Notes: generated by a model not told the origin, from the sequence alone. A stretch of 64,000 bases of DNA from Branchiostoma floridae (GCF_000003815.2 NC_049997.1:6850168-6914167), one strand, 5' to 3'; positions 13,401 through 26,458 are shown, numbered from the stretch's first letter. Numbers and translations: made by a program.

Positions 13401-14709
13401 GTGAGCGTCGTTTTTTTCTCAATTTCTTGTCGTTTTGTGATGTTTTTAAGTGCCCGCAGCTGAACAGCTGATCTGTAAGCGTACCCCCACTGGTGGGGAA
13501 ATTCCTGGGCGTAGAAATGTTTTGATCGGTCCAAAAATAACATCAGGGTTCGCCTTTCTGGTAGCATGACGTTCTATTTTGGACAGGGAATCCTTTCATT
13601 CAGTTGCCAAGGCGGATTTAAAGACAAGATATGCAGAACGACAGATTTATTTTGAGGTTTTTGAAGCTGACAGACGCTTTTAATTACATAACCAGACTAC
13701 AACATATAATTACCGACACTGGTAATTTTCCACCCCTTGTCACTTCAAGAAATTGCAGTCAGTGTGTCCATCTGTATTATTGTTTGAAACCGAGTTCCTT
13801 GTCATATCTATTTATGGCTTTAATGATTGATAATAATTTCCTGTTTTCCTTGACATTTTTGTAGTCCAGCTGTTCTATGTAATCTGAATCCACTTATGGA
13901 AAATAGGCGGAACTAACTGATTGATTGATTAGTGTTTACACAGATTAACTAATTAGTAATGCCTTATCATTGGGCCAACCTCTTTTGTTTTTCCAATTAT
14001 GAAGAAACCTATGCAATATAATTTATAATAAAGCTGATAGGCAGAGAGAGAGGTGAATAGGCAGATGGGTATAGGGTAACCCTTAACTGAGTCACTTGTG
14101 CAAATATTGTGTGTGACTCATCTATTCAGTATTAGAAGGTGATTCCATCTTTTTAACATTGGCTATTCAGGTAATGTTGAACAGAAATGCTACATAAAAA
14201 AGGTACAGCAGTGCTTCCAAAAATGACAAAGCTTGACAAAACTGATACGTGATAGAATTTTTTCCAAGGTTTGGCTTAAATGACTAGTATTTATGTTGAT
14301 AGGTGATAGCTATATCCTATCTAGTTGTAGAATGAATGGTCTCTTGATGATTTAGTATCTAGTTCAAGGTTTTATTTTTATTACAACTCAAAAGCTCAAT
14401 CCCGATGTGTCAGGCAAAGAAAAAAATGTTTACTTGAATGATTTGGAGTTGAATTCAATTCTCTACAGCTTTACAAAGCCACTGGTTATGAAAAATACTA
14501 TTTCTGTACTCCTACAGTCCCAGTAACTCTGCTGCGTCACATTGTTTTGGTCACGTCCGCTCCCGTCATTACGTCACCTTGACTTCAGCAGGGAAAATCA
14601 ATGAGGTAATGGAGCCTGTTTCCTCTGCATGCTGCGCACATGGCACAGACGGCCAGTAGCCTGTGTTTACACAATCTCTTGCTGGCTGGGGTTAATGACC
14701 CCCTCCCTG

Positions 14710-14787
14710 AGCCTGACTAAAATCGCGCTCCTAGGGCGGCGGCAATACTATAGGGCTGGCCGCCAGGAGCGCGATTATAGTCAGGCT
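14710..14787. mobile_element. Short foldback element with AGCCTGACTA termini
   Basis: The arms AGCCTGACTAAAATCGCGCT and its near-perfect complement flank a centre of about 25 bp. Such tight hairpins are typical of miniature inverted-repeat elements. Confidence 0.6.
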
Positions 14788-14870
14788 AAGACGGCCAGCT
14801 GTGTTGATAAACATTGGCAGGTGAAGGTCCTTTCAGAAGGGATCATCTCATCATTATGCCAAAAAGCTCA

Positions 14871-15261
14871 GTTAGGCCTAGGAAAAAAAATGTTGTGTTT
14901 CCTGTTTCAGTCCTGAAAAAATTAGGGTCGGTAGGTAGGTATTATCTTTTTTTTTGTGTTTTTTTTAGGCTGGCCAAAACTCTAGTGATACATATCACAA
15001 TACTGTTGAACAAAGTAAACTGAAATGCATGATGACACTTGTCTTTCAATGTCAAACTTTAATTTTGTGCATGATAGATACGTTTATCCTTCATTAGATG
15101 GGACAAGCAGTGTCTCTACTTGAATAGGAAGCAGGCTAAATAAAAATTCTATCTGGAAGCTATGTGACTCCACTGCCCAACCCAAAAAAAAGTCTAGGGT
15201 TGGCAGGTTTTTTTAGGGTAGGTAGGGAAACAGGAAACACAACATTTTTTTCCTAGGCCTT
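14871..15261. mobile_element. GGCCTAGG-ended element, uninterrupted copy
   Basis: The termini TTAGGCCTAGGAAAAAAA and TTTTTTTCCTAGGCCTTA enclose about 390 bp of non-coding DNA. The same family, in the opposite orientation and split by another insertion, occurs at 50552-52681. Confidence 0.7.
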
Positions 15262-16967
15262 ACTCAAGCAACTGGATATGATTTTGGAAACTGTATGATT
15301 TTCCAAAGTAATATCCAGTAGCTTATAATGAGTAACTGCTTTTGAGCATATCTTATTACCTGGATGTGTAACCTTCATCGAGGTATCACTTTGTGATACT
15401 AGAAAGATATTTTTGTTCTTGGGCAGCCAGCATTAAATTCTTCTCTGTTTGTCATTCGCTTTGATGGAGACAGTCCTACAAAGAAATTTACAATATGTCA
15501 TTGTTTACAAATTTTCATCATTTTGTTTAAATTTTGACTTTCTTATATCTTAATTTTGACTTTCTTATATCTTAATTCACACATTTTTGTCTGTGTTGCT
15601 ATCAAGGTTGAGGAAATTATCTTCAAGTTTCATAAAAAGAAAAATTCTGTCAAATGATGGAATGACAGGTGCTGGCTTGAGCCCTGTTGGGTGAAACTTT
15701 ATCAATTTGAATCACAGACTGTGTAATAACTACAGTGAAGTTATTACAGTTTTATGACCCAATGTTATGATGTATGAGTGTCACTGAAACTGGAACTGCT
15801 CTGCCAATAGGTCAGGTATGTCCCTGTTTGAGGTCAGGGCCAATGGCATTCACAGATACGTGCCGTGCACTCAAATACTGTTGATTGTATTGGCAAGATT
15901 TGATTTTGAAGTCCTCCTTGTCAGGTTTATTCTAGTTATAATTGCTGTTATAATAAATCATACTTTAAGTGATTGTACAGTAATTGTTTCTGGGGAATGC
16001 TGAATTTGTTGATGAGTTTGATTTTTCCTACTGCAGCTATTTTAATGGGAATTAGAGAGGTATATGAATGGGGTAGAAAATTTAGTTTTCCCTTCCATAA
16101 ATTCAAAACCACACTTACTGTCCTTACCAATCTAACATCTTGTCTATTTGACTTTTATCAGTCTTTACTTGGAAAGCTGTGATAAAATCTGTCTGTTTGA
16201 AGCAATTTGTTATCATCAAGATTTTAAATGAAACCAGCCATTCCCTTTTGATACGACTTAATCAGATTTGCTGACAAGCATTTACACTTTGATAGATTTC
16301 TTAACCATGTTCCCTTATCAAATGGATTGCAAAAAGAGAAATCAAACATTGTCAACAAAAATGAGTCCATCTTTTTTCACCATGGATACTTGAGTATTTC
16401 TAAAGCCCTCTAGTCTTCACTATTATTGTTCAGCACTGTACTGTTGTATAGAAACTACAGCAGCAGTGATCTCTATATTTAGCTCTCACCATGGCAACAG
16501 TGGGGTGTGCGGTGTACTTAACATTACTGTGTCGTCAGGTCCGTTATCATCAGTTCATCGCTGCCAGGGTTGTTTAACCTCTACATTAGCTCTAGCAAAA
16601 ATCAATACACTCAAGGTTGTCTGACCTAGCTTTCAGCCCAGTGTTGGTGCCTGTTGGGAGAACATAAAAATTCTACTTAGCACTTACTGTCAAGAAAATG
16701 TGAAGGCAAATTTAGTAGGCTGTTCATTTATTTTCTTTCTGAATCTTTTTCTTTTTGACAGGGTCGTCTCCAGGACATGTCCCTTTGTACCAGGATGAAA
16801 ATTTTACCCCATCTTTCAAAATATCTTTAAACGACACGAAACTGGTGATAGAAGTATTTTTTAACTTACTGGTAAAAAGAAGAATGAGAGGTTTAACAAT
16901 GAAGGGTTCGCAGACAATGTCAATGAGGATGTAGAAATTATAGCTGGAGACAGTCTATTAACCTAAT

Positions 16968-17349
16968 CAGGGTTCTCAGAATGTTTTAGTATAGTGGAGG
17001 GGCTGGCAAAGATAACCCGAAGCGACGCGCTGTTTCATGAAAATGGGTTCATTTTGCAATGACAGAGGGTGTCAAATACTACAAGTATAATATATTATAG
17101 CGATTCCTTTGCTGTGAAGTGGCTAAACGACTATTGTTTTGATCATCGCCCATTCACAAGTTTTTGCAGACAATGCCGACTGGAAAAGTGACGCCACTTG
17201 GCACAAAAACTATGAATTTTCATGAATTTTAGCAAAACTAACCAGGAAAATAGGGAAGAAACACATTGAATTTCAAAAGTAGTATAGTGGTGCTGGGCTA
17301 GGAGTATAATGGAGGGCCGCCGTTATTCCATCCTCTGGGGAGGACTCTG
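16968..17349. mobile_element. CAGGGTTCTC non-autonomous element, short copy
   Basis: It begins CAGGGTTCTCAGA, ends TCTGGGGAGGACTCTG and is non-coding. Its interior (GTATAGTGGAGGGGCTGGC and following) matches, in inverse orientation, the element at 38903-39676, so the two define one family. Confidence 0.65.
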
Positions 17350-17572
17350 TAATTTATCTAGTCTATCGAGTCTTAGCCAGGCTCTCTTTGGGGCAGCATG
17401 AAGCTCTCTGCCGCTGGGGAAGTTGTTTATTTTGCATTCAATAGAAACTAGCAAACTGCAGGGCACAGCAAACTAGAACAACTCAATATAATAGTAATCT
17501 TTTGTTTTTTCAGAGGTGGTTTTGACTCGCCCACATCTTAAGTGTTCATCAAGGTAACCAATCACAGATTCC

Positions 17573-20500
17573 ATGATGCCCAACAACAACCAATCGGATG
17601 AGAGCAAGAACTCATCCAAGGATGTGGACATGCCGCCTATTGGAGATGGTCAGAATTGAACTTACTGCTTTTTTCTGGAAGTCTATTTACAGCATTGGAA
17701 ATATACAAAAGTATATGTTGATGTGAATCTAGCTATAGTATAGTACATGTTTAATACAAGTTTATAAAGTGTAGCAACCTATAGGCTGATTTGAGCTTCT
17801 CATGAGTAGATAAAGGTTCAAATACAAACAAAAAAGTAAAGCTCTAGCCAACAAGCTTTTGATTGGTCCTCTGGTCCTTCTCAAGTTGGAATGACCCAAC
17901 GTCTACATTTTGTATGTCACATGATGATGATGATGTCACATGACCTGCATGGTTAATTATTAAAGGATCAGAGGATTGATCGAAAGCTTGTTGGTAAGAG
18001 TTTTACTTTGTATACAGAAGAAGCACATACAATCTCCACAACACGCCAAAAAGCAGTTCCTCAAGGAACTGGATATGATTTTGCTTGAGTAACTACTTCT
18101 TGGTGTATCTTATTACCTGGATGTCTAACCTTCATCGACAAATCTCTACAACAGTATTGTTGTTAATTAATAATTTACAGGCCCTGAGTCCCCAGAGTCT
18201 AGTGAAAGTGACGAGCTGGCGTCTTCATCCGAGGGAGAACTGTTTGGGAAGCGTCGCCGCATGGGCATCCCTGTCAGCAGCCCCTTCAAAACTCCCCCGG
18301 GAAGCCCCTTCAAGATGCCCATGACCATCCCTTCTCGTAAGTCGATCTTATTTCGAGTTGGAAGTTTTGAAGATAAAGGTAACTGAGGAAGCCCAATAGC
18401 ATTCTTTAAGCCGTAGGGGCAGTAGATTTTTATCCTCTGTGTCCAGGCCTCCAGGGCATGGTATTGGACCAACTCTTTCCTTCCACCACATTTTATAACA
18501 CAATACATCCCCAACGTCAGGTACCCGTTTTTACACCTGGAGGAAAACTGCGTCCAAAGAACACAACAAAAAGACAAGAATGTTGCTTCTGCTAGACCAG
18601 CCACTTAGCCATTTATAATCAATGAATAAGGAGTCTAATGTTTTACAAGGATGAAACTGATCTAACTCTGTGAGAAAATAGACACCCAAGTATTGCTGAC
18701 AATTGTCAAATCTTATTCATATGTATACAGTCATCTGTAAATTTCTGTATTTCCACTCAATTCTCATGTGCAATGCATCTTTTAATCACATGATGATAAT
18801 CACATGACAATCACCTGTTCCCCAGCCTCCCCTCCCCAGTGGATCTCCCTGGAGGAACTGATGACTGTGTCCAACGGGGTGACTAACATGGCGCTGGCTC
18901 ATGAGATCGCTGTTGACAATGACTTCCGACTACAGAAGTACATGCCACCTGAGAACAGGTAACAGTAATAGATTTGAACATCTGATAAAAATCGTCCCAT
19001 CTTGAAACCTCTCAGTAGCAAACTGTGAAATAGATGCTTATTGAAACTGTCCTTGGTGCTGAATGATGAAGAGTTCTAGGTTCAATACTTATTGTAAAGG
19101 CAAGACTAGTGATCAGTGATCAGTGCCATCTTTGATGCAGGTCTCTTAGATATTATGGATTCTTTCCTTGGTGCTGAATGACAAAGGGTTGTAGCTTCAC
19201 TTCTTTTTGAAAGGCTAGGAAAGGACTTAAGTCTTTAAAATAGTATAGAAAGACAGTGCACATCAGTGTATTTGTAACTTTTTCTTTAACTGTGCAGTGT
19301 TTACAAATAATTTTTCAGTTTTAAATCATTATGTTGATTTTTTTCTTAGCGTTGAGAAGCAAGTGAAGGAGACGGTGCACAGGGCATTCTGGGATGCCTT
19401 GCGAGACGAGCTAGCAGAAGAACCGCAAACTTTTCAGCACGCCATCAACTTGTTGGGAGAGGTGAAGGAGGTCAGTGCCTTCTTTCTCATCTTTGCAACT
19501 GTTATATTACCTGAGGATTACCAATAGCTTGCCTTTTGTGCAGTGCTGCTTTCCTTATTACTTCAAATACTGTTATCCTAGGCCATAGAGGCATGTTCGG
19601 GCATGACGCACCCGCCATGACACATGAGTCAGGGGTAGGAGGAACCCCTTGCATCCTTGGTCGGAAGTCCTCCTAGGAGATGGAAAACTCCAAACAACAA
19701 ACCTGCATCTGCTAGGGCCGTCTTACACGTTGCAAACAGTTGCCCCTGTAGGACTAGTGCGCCAGTGGACGAGAGGGTGGAGAAGGACGTGCACACCCCT
19801 CCTTCACCATAAAAACCCAAGTGCAGGCCAGGCAGACGGGTCGCCTTAAACCCGTCTGCCTACCATTGTGTTCCGAGACAGACGGATGCCAAAAAACTGT
19901 TATCCTAGAGCAGAGCTCTAGCCAGCTCGAATTTTTTTTCCGTCAGCCAATTCCAATCGTCTTGAAAACCGCGAAAATTGATTTTCCCTATGACCCAACA
20001 AAGTAGTAGATGTTGCCATTGAGACCTTGAAAAACCGGTTTTAATGAGTATGCAAAAGGGCGCCGACACACATTGTCAACAATCATATCATTGGCAATTG
20101 AAAGCAAACAGTGTGTGGCTTTTACTGCCGTGGACGGCGTCCCCAAGCTGCTTGTAGCTTCCACCAAGGATTTTTGTCCGTCAAGGTTGACGGATTGGTT
20201 TTAAAATTTTTCCATCAGACGCAGCAAATTTCCGTCAATTGGCGGAAAAACGGAAGCTGGCTAGAGCCCTGTCCTAGAGTCACATTTCCAAAGTGGGGCC
20301 TGACTGTCGGAATGTCAGAAATAAATGCTTGTATTCAGGAGTATACGCAAATTATGGCCATGACCAATTTTCCTTAACTCTTAATGTCTTAAAGGTAATT
20401 TTAGTTTCTGTAGACTGTCTGACCAGGTACCAGTTTGGAAATGGAATCCTAGCATAATGTGCAGTGATCATGTGATGATCACATGCTAACCATGCCCTGT

Positions 20501-23500
20501 TCACATGACCTACAGATGCACATGTCCATCCTGCTTCCCTTGTTACATGCAGTGATCATGTGATGATCACATACTTAAACCATGCCTTGTTCACATGACC
20601 GACAGATGCACATGTCCATCCCGCTGCCCCATGTTACATGCAGTGATCATGTGATGATCACATGCTAACTATGCCTTGTTCACATGACCGACAGATGTTC
20701 GTGTCCCTTCTGCTGCCCCATGTTACATGCAGTGATCATGTGATGGTCACATGCTAACCATGCCTTGTTCACATGACCGACAGATGCTCGTGTCCCTCCT
20801 GCTGCCCCATGTTACATGCAGTGATCATGTGATGATCACATGCTAACCATGCCTTGTTCACATGACCGACAGATGCTTGTGTCCCTCCTGCTGCCCCAAC
20901 ATTCCCGGCTGCGTGCCCAGATCAACGAAGTCCTTGACCTTGACCTGATTGCACAAGAGGCGGAGCACGGCGCCTTAGATGTGAATCGCTGCGCCCGGTT
21001 CGTGATCGACACCATGGGTCGGCTTTGTGCCCCGGTCCGTGACAAGGACATCGAAACTTTACGTGAAGTTGATGGAGCAGTCAACATGTTTAAGTAAGAA
21101 ACATTTTGTGTTTGAAGTATTGCCTAAAAGCAGTTACTGAAGCAGCTAGATGTGATTTTGGAAGTGGTCAGACATTTGAGATAGCATCCACTATCTTTCG
21201 ATCTTATCACTCTTTCCAGTGGCACTGATGAAAGATAGTGGATGTTATCTAAATGTCTGACCGTTTCCAAAATCATATCCAGTTGCTTTTCAATGAGTAA
21301 CTGCTTTTAGGCATATCTTATTACATGTACCTGGAACAAAAATCACTCTCAAATGTTAGTGATCAAATAGTTGTGATGATGAAATTTTAGCGGTTGAATA
21401 GACTGCTAAAATCTAAAATGGCTGAAATTGAATCAATGTTAACAAAATTTATCAAGAATTGTAATAATTATTAGTAATTGGTGTCTAGCATATTCACGTG
21501 TTTTGTTTGTTTTTCTAGGGAGATTTTCCGTGTTCTGGAGCTGATGAAAATGGACATGGCCAACTTTACCATCCAGTCGATGCGCCCGACCATCCAGCAG
21601 CACAGCGTGGAGTACGAGCGCAAAAAGTTTCAGGAGTTCATCGACAAACAGCCGAGTACGTTGAGCCTAATGTTTAGTTTAGTTTTAGTCTTTCCTGCTC
21701 TAGATGGTGTATATGGTGCGTAGCCTGATTAAATCTTGCTTATAGCAGCCTGGCCAACATCTGAGGGTCCAGTTACAGCCCTAGACAGCAGAGTTTGTGT
21801 TACAGGGCTGTCTCCAAGACCTGTCCCTCCCTCCCAGGATGGGACTTTGCTTGTAATTTTATGGGATAGAAAAAAATTCATCCTGTCTGTCCAAAACTCT
21901 GTACTTCATGACATGAAATTGCTGAAAATATATTTTTGTAAGTTTAATAAAATGACAGATTTAACTGACAACATGGGCTCCCAAACAATAAGCGGGACAG
22001 AAAAAATGAAGAGCTTCAGACAGCCCTGATATGGTGGCACCCATCTCTGTTTCAATAGCCCTTGGGCCACACAACTTTAAATTTGTATAATCACTATGGC
22101 AGGGGGCTAGTACACTGGTAGTGGTGTGTGTTCAACTCCAATATGAGTGCTAAGCAGAGAAAGTCTTTGAATCAATAGAACTCATGACCCAGTGCATGAC
22201 TTAAAGCTTAATGTTTCCCCCTTTTTCCTTTTCAGATGGTAGTTGTTTGTGTTAAACTCCCAGATACTGATTGTTAAGCAGAAAAGCAGTGTGTACAATT
22301 CAATTTAAAGTCTTTGACTTGGTCTAGATCAAACTCATGACCTACTAAATGACTAAGGTTAATGTATCTCCCTTTTCTTTTGCTGTTCAGATGCCCTTGA
22401 AGTCACCAAGACATGGCTGTACCAGGCTGCCGAGGAGGCAAAGGCTTCACATCTCCCCTCAGGACCAGCTGAAGGGGCAGCAGCAGCAGCAAAGGTCACC
22501 CCCATGGATGTGTTGGGACATGCCTACATCATGCTGCTCAAGTGGGAAGAGAGCAAACCATTTCCTGAGGTCAGGGGTGTTTTCTTAAACAAATGTTTCA
22601 TGTATCTATTCATTTATTTGTATAACGGAGAATGTCAGGTACTTAGCTACAGTCAGCTACTCAGTGGCAGTTAATAGCTGGTGCTGCTCTGCATGCTTGC
22701 ACTGATCACATGATTTCTCTACCCCTAACAGACAGTTCTGATGGACCAGGAAAGACTCGCAGAGATCGGAATGAAGTGCCGACAGATCACCCTCATTGCT
22801 TCCATCCTGCTCATGACATGTCATAATCATGTCTTAACCATACATTGATCACATGGTGGTCATGTGTTGATCATGCATTGATCACATGATTCCTCTACCC
22901 CTTACAGACAGTTCTGATGGACCAGGGGCGACTAGCGGAGATAGGAGTGAAGTGCAGACAGATCACCCTCATCGCTTCCATCCTGCTCACGACATGTCAT
23001 AATCAAGTCTTAACCATACATTGATCACATGGTGGTCATGTGTTGATCATGCACTGATCACATGATATCTTGACACCCTACAGACTGTTCTAATGGACCA
23101 GGGGCGACTGGCAGAGATAGGAGTGAAATGCCGACAGATCACCCTCATCGCTTCCATCCTGCTCATCACGCACAACGTCGTCGGGGCTGCCCTAGCTGGA
23201 CTGCAGGAGTTCGGCGAGAAGCTGAAAGGCACCCTGGGAGTTCTGCTAGGGGATATGCAGGAAAGGTCGGTTTCTAGGTGGAGATTTGGTTATCTCTGAA
23301 GATACATTTTCACTGGTGCTTGGATGTTGACTTTTGAATATACTAAAAAGCATGATGTAGTCTGCCTGCCTACCTCAGCTTAGGCCCTGTGAAGGGCATT
23401 AGATTCTTGATCTGGTCTTCCCAATTTATTGGGGGGACTTTCCTGGGTTCTGCAAACTCCTTGTCTTCATCTCTTTGTATATCAATTCATAGGGTAATAT

Positions 23501-24773
23501 AAAACCTGCTCTTCGACCAGCCTTCCTCAGTGTCACTAACAAAACACCCTTGGATGCTGTCTGAAACGTCTGACCGTTTCCCAAATCACACTCAGTTGCT
23601 TTTTTTGCGTTTGCAAACTCCTGGTGGAATACTTTGTTCACCAATGTTTGAGGTGGTCTCCTTATGACATGATCAAACGATCTTAGCCTTCTTGTCTGAG
23701 AAAGACAAAATTAATGAGTAACAAGAATAGTCCTAGTACTTTTCACTCTGTTGACTGATAGTTTCTCAATTTTGTTTGTTGCAGTTCCTTTAATGTTGAG
23801 GAGGCACTCAAGAACATCTCGGAGCAGGTGTGTAAGGAGGTGGATGAGTGTCTTGAGACTCATGGATTTCCTCGACTGGACGAGAAGAGACTGGACATCC
23901 TGAAGGTCCAGGTGAAGGGTGCGGCCAACCCTGACAACACCATCCACAACCTCATCAGTAAGTATGCCAGTCATGTGATTTGCATGTGATGGTCACGTGA
24001 TGCGCATGTGATGGTCACGTGATGCGCATGTGATGGTCACGTGATGTGCATGTGATGGTCACATGATGTGCATGTGATGGTCACATGATGTGCATGTGAT
24101 GGTCACATGATGGGTATGTGATGGTCACGTGATGTGCATATGATGGTCACATGGTGTGCATGTGATGGTCACATGGTGTGCATGTGATGGTCACATGATG
24201 TACATGAGCCAATTATATATGGGTTGTAGAAATCCTAGTCAGTCCACTGCTGATTGTCACTATCAAAGGAATAGATAGGAATTCAGATAGGAATTCTGGT
24301 TCTAGCTTGGGCCACTCTTCAATTCACTGTCATTTCTGGTTTGTGTGGCTTGTTGTTGAGCATCACTGGATGTCTTTCTATATGTTTGTCTAGTCCTGCT
24401 TAAATGCATCTTAAAGTATACATTTGATGCTGACACCACTTCCTCTTGCAAGTTGCTCCCTGGGCCCCCAGTAATAATTTTGTCATTGAGGTAAAGTACT
24501 GTCATGTCACTTCTTGAGTTTCTTTTTCTAAAGTTTTTCTATTTACTCCATGTAGCATCCCGAGTCTATGGATTCATCCAGTCCGTGATCACAGCGCCAA
24601 ATCCCGCCACTCAGGCCAAGGTGCCGGGCGGACTAACCGCGGTGAAGATAGAGCTTTTCGAAGCCACAGCGCGAGTCCTGCGAATCGTCCAACACAACAA
24701 CGCCGTGTTCGGTCCGTACTACGCTGACATCATCAGCGAGCTCCTCCCAGCAGCCAATGAGCTGTCAGATTAG
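17573..24773 (+). CDS. TCP11L1: T-complex protein 11-like protein 1
   Basis: This is a Tcp11-domain protein whose molecular role is poorly known even in vertebrates. Ten coding exons join in phase: 17573-17648, 18181-18336, 18826-18958, 19350-19470, 20873-21093, 21519-21655, 22391-22569, 23084-23265, 23785-23957 and 24556-24773. They give 531 residues (human about 509). Residues 1-77 are a low-complexity serine/proline-rich leader. The conserved block starts at [20 protein letters not shown] and includes [47 protein letters not shown] and TVLMDQ. Two adjacent ATGs open the frame at 17573. The coding exon begins at an acceptor at 17512-17513, so an untranslated first exon lies upstream, probably ending at the donor near 13400. 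Exons 5, 8 and 10 have tandem partial copies. An alanine run (GAAAAAK) occurs in exon 7. Confidence 0.93.
19911..20271. mobile_element. hAT-like non-autonomous element with 8-bp target duplication
   Basis: The termini CAGAGCTCTAGCCAGCT and AGCTGGCTAGAGCCCTG are flanked by exact 8-bp repeats TCCTAGAG (19903-19910 and 20272-20279). This is the hAT hallmark. It is 361 bp and non-coding, in TCP11L1 intron 4. Confidence 0.85.
20457..20872 (+). repeat. Tandem decoy copies of TCP11L1 exon 5 acceptor edge
   Basis: Four units of 89-90 bp precede the functional exon 5. Decoy exon starts are at 20516, 20606, 20695 and 20784; the true one is at 20873. Each unit has GTGATCATGTGATGATCACA, an acceptor CCGACAG (or CCTACAG) and about 28 bp of exon (the MLVSLLLP codons). 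Units diverge stepwise, the nearest being most like the real exon. Confidence 0.93.
21117..21333. mobile_element. Palindromic CAACTGGATATG repeat, long copy
   Basis: The inverted arms carry AGCAGCTAGATGTGATTTTG at the left and its degenerate inverse at the right, around a central CCACTATCTTTC palindrome. It belongs to the same family as 9603-9783. Confidence 0.7.
21803..22028. mobile_element. CAGGGCTGTCTCCAAG-type short element
   Basis: It begins CAGGGCTGTCTCCAAGACC and ends TTCAGACAGCCCTG, with no open frame. It lies in TCP11L1 intron 6. Confidence 0.6.
22732..23083 (+). repeat. Two decoy copies of TCP11L1 exon 8 acceptor edge
   Basis: Units of about 176 bp repeat the acceptor and the first 70-80 bp of exon 8 (the [13 protein letters not shown] codons, through ASILL). 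They start at 22732 and 22908; the true exon starts at 23084. Each ends in TGACATGTCATAATCA followed by CATTGATCACATG-type repeats. The copied exon parts are almost free of damage, so the duplication is young. Confidence 0.93.
23966..24205. repeat. CATGTGATGGTCACGTGATG minisatellite
   Basis: About a dozen 20-bp units with little divergence start a few bases after the exon 9 donor of TCP11L1. The unit is the same palindromic motif that separates decoy exon edges elsewhere, but no exon copy is included here. Confidence 0.9.
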
Positions 24774-24868
24774 TCACTGTCTGTGCATGAGTGTATCATG
24801 TGATGTTCATGTGATCGTCATATGATATTCACATGATCTGGTTGACCAATCATATTCAGCTAGTGGCA

Positions 24869-25012
24869 ATGACATCATCAGCGGGCTCTTCCCAGCAGCC
24901 AATGGGCTGTCAGATTAGTCACTGTCTGTGCATGAGTGAATCATTGATATTCATGTGATCATCATATGATATTCACATGATCTGGCTGACCAATCGTATT
25001 TCAGCTAGTGGC
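24869..25012 (+). repeat. Tandem copy of the TCP11L1 terminal exon end
   Basis: The last codons, the stop and about 80 bp of 3' UTR (24726-24868) are repeated directly downstream with a CATGTGAT-type linker. The copy is untranslated because it follows the true stop. Confidence 0.85.
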
Positions 25013-26265
25013 AATGATGTGGTTGTCTACTTTTAGATGCGGTGGTATACCATAGTCTACTTCTAGATACATCTATATGTATATAAGACATAAGGTGTCC
25101 AGTCAGCTTAATGAATGCAGGAATGTATGTCTTGCATAAGATAGAGGGGAAACAGCATTCTTCAAGCATACTTAAACTCCTCCTAAATGTATTTAAGGGC
25201 ACCGTTGCTTTTATTACAAGTTATGACAAATGTTTGGTAGAGAGCACATTTTCTAGACTGGAATCCGGAAGGAAAAGCATGGATATTTTCTCTATCAGAA
25301 AGATATATCATTGGTTTGCAATGGTAGGAAAGTCATGGTATGATACATGTATGTCGACGGAGATCTATATTGTCTTTAAACCATTAAATATTTATGGATG
25401 ATGATGCCAATTCTACTGCGGCATTTGAAGAAGTACCTGTGAGAGTAGACCACTAAAATTGATCACCAGAAGGTTGCAAAATTAAAAAAGTTTCCAAGAG
25501 AATTGACCATATTTTTTCCTGAGAATCTAATAAACCCCATCACATTGAATTCAGGCTTCGTTCCTGCAAAAATCGGCCGATCACTGGTTGACAGAAAACC
25601 TAGCACATGCTTTGTGACAGGGCCTTAGACAAGTGGAAACATGTTTGGCAAAGCAAAAACTTAGCAACCCCCTTGGATGTGCTGTTGTCTGGTAATGTTT
25701 TAATGGTGAGGATGTGCAACAACTGTCTAGGTCTGTGCTTCATTCGTAGCTTTGGGATAATGACAGCTCAGAGACGGTATTCGACCAGTTTCCACTTTAT
25801 TTGTCCTTCTCAAGAATGACAGAGATCGGAACACTCCTGTCTAGGTCTGTGCTTGTTTGTATCGGACTAGCTACATTTGTACCTCAGAGTTTCCAGAAAA
25901 TCGTTGATGTCCCCATACTAATGGGTCATATGTGTTAAAGCTTGGTCTTTGCCTTGTTTGGATTGTGTAATGATGTGGAGAGTAGAGAACAAAATGTATT
26001 TTCGATACTACAGTTACTACGGTATTTGAGACTGGACAAAAAGACTGATAAAGAAGCAATAGCTGAAATGCACACTAAGACGGAATGCCATATTCACAGG
26101 CATTTTACGCACCGCAACCTACTGAGACTGCCTTCTGCCATGAAGCTTGTGTTTGATACAGGGATAGGTAACTATGAGAAGGTTAAAGACACTGGAAGAT
26201 GGACAAAAAGAAAGATATTGTTATTGTTAGCATGAAAGTTCATCTATGTTGGTAAATGACATTGT

Positions 26266-26458
26266 GGAAAAGACTAAACTTTACTTACCCAACATCACGT
26301 TTAATTGGGACTTACCCAAATTTTCGTCATCAAAACGTCACGTCCGGAAGCTACAGCAGACGGGTCCATTCCGTGAACAAGGCTGACGGAGTCGGCTGAA
26401 AATGTGGGGTAAGTCCCAATTAAACGTGATGTTGGTTAAGTAAAGTTTAGTCTTTTCC
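26266..26458. mobile_element. Miniature inverted-repeat element, GGAAAAGACTAAAC termini
   Basis: The arms run GGAAAAGACTAAACTTTACT and onward through AACATCACGTTTAATTGGGA, with the complement at the right end. It is 193 bp and non-coding. Confidence 0.75.

Larger units (their letters stand above)
13401..17513 (+). other. Probable TCP11L1 5' intron with interspersed repeats
   Basis: No gene is recognisable here. The stretch holds a 78-bp perfect-looking hairpin (14710-14787), a GGCCTAGG-ended element (14871-15261), a CAACTGGATATG repeat near 15265 and a CAGGGTTCTC element (16968-17349). The rest is AT-rich unique sequence. Confidence 0.5.

Noticed and set aside
25942..26235. 97-codon frame downstream of TCP11L1
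   Set aside because: There is no recognisable domain, splice context or promoter. It lies in the inferred 3' UTR and is within chance length.
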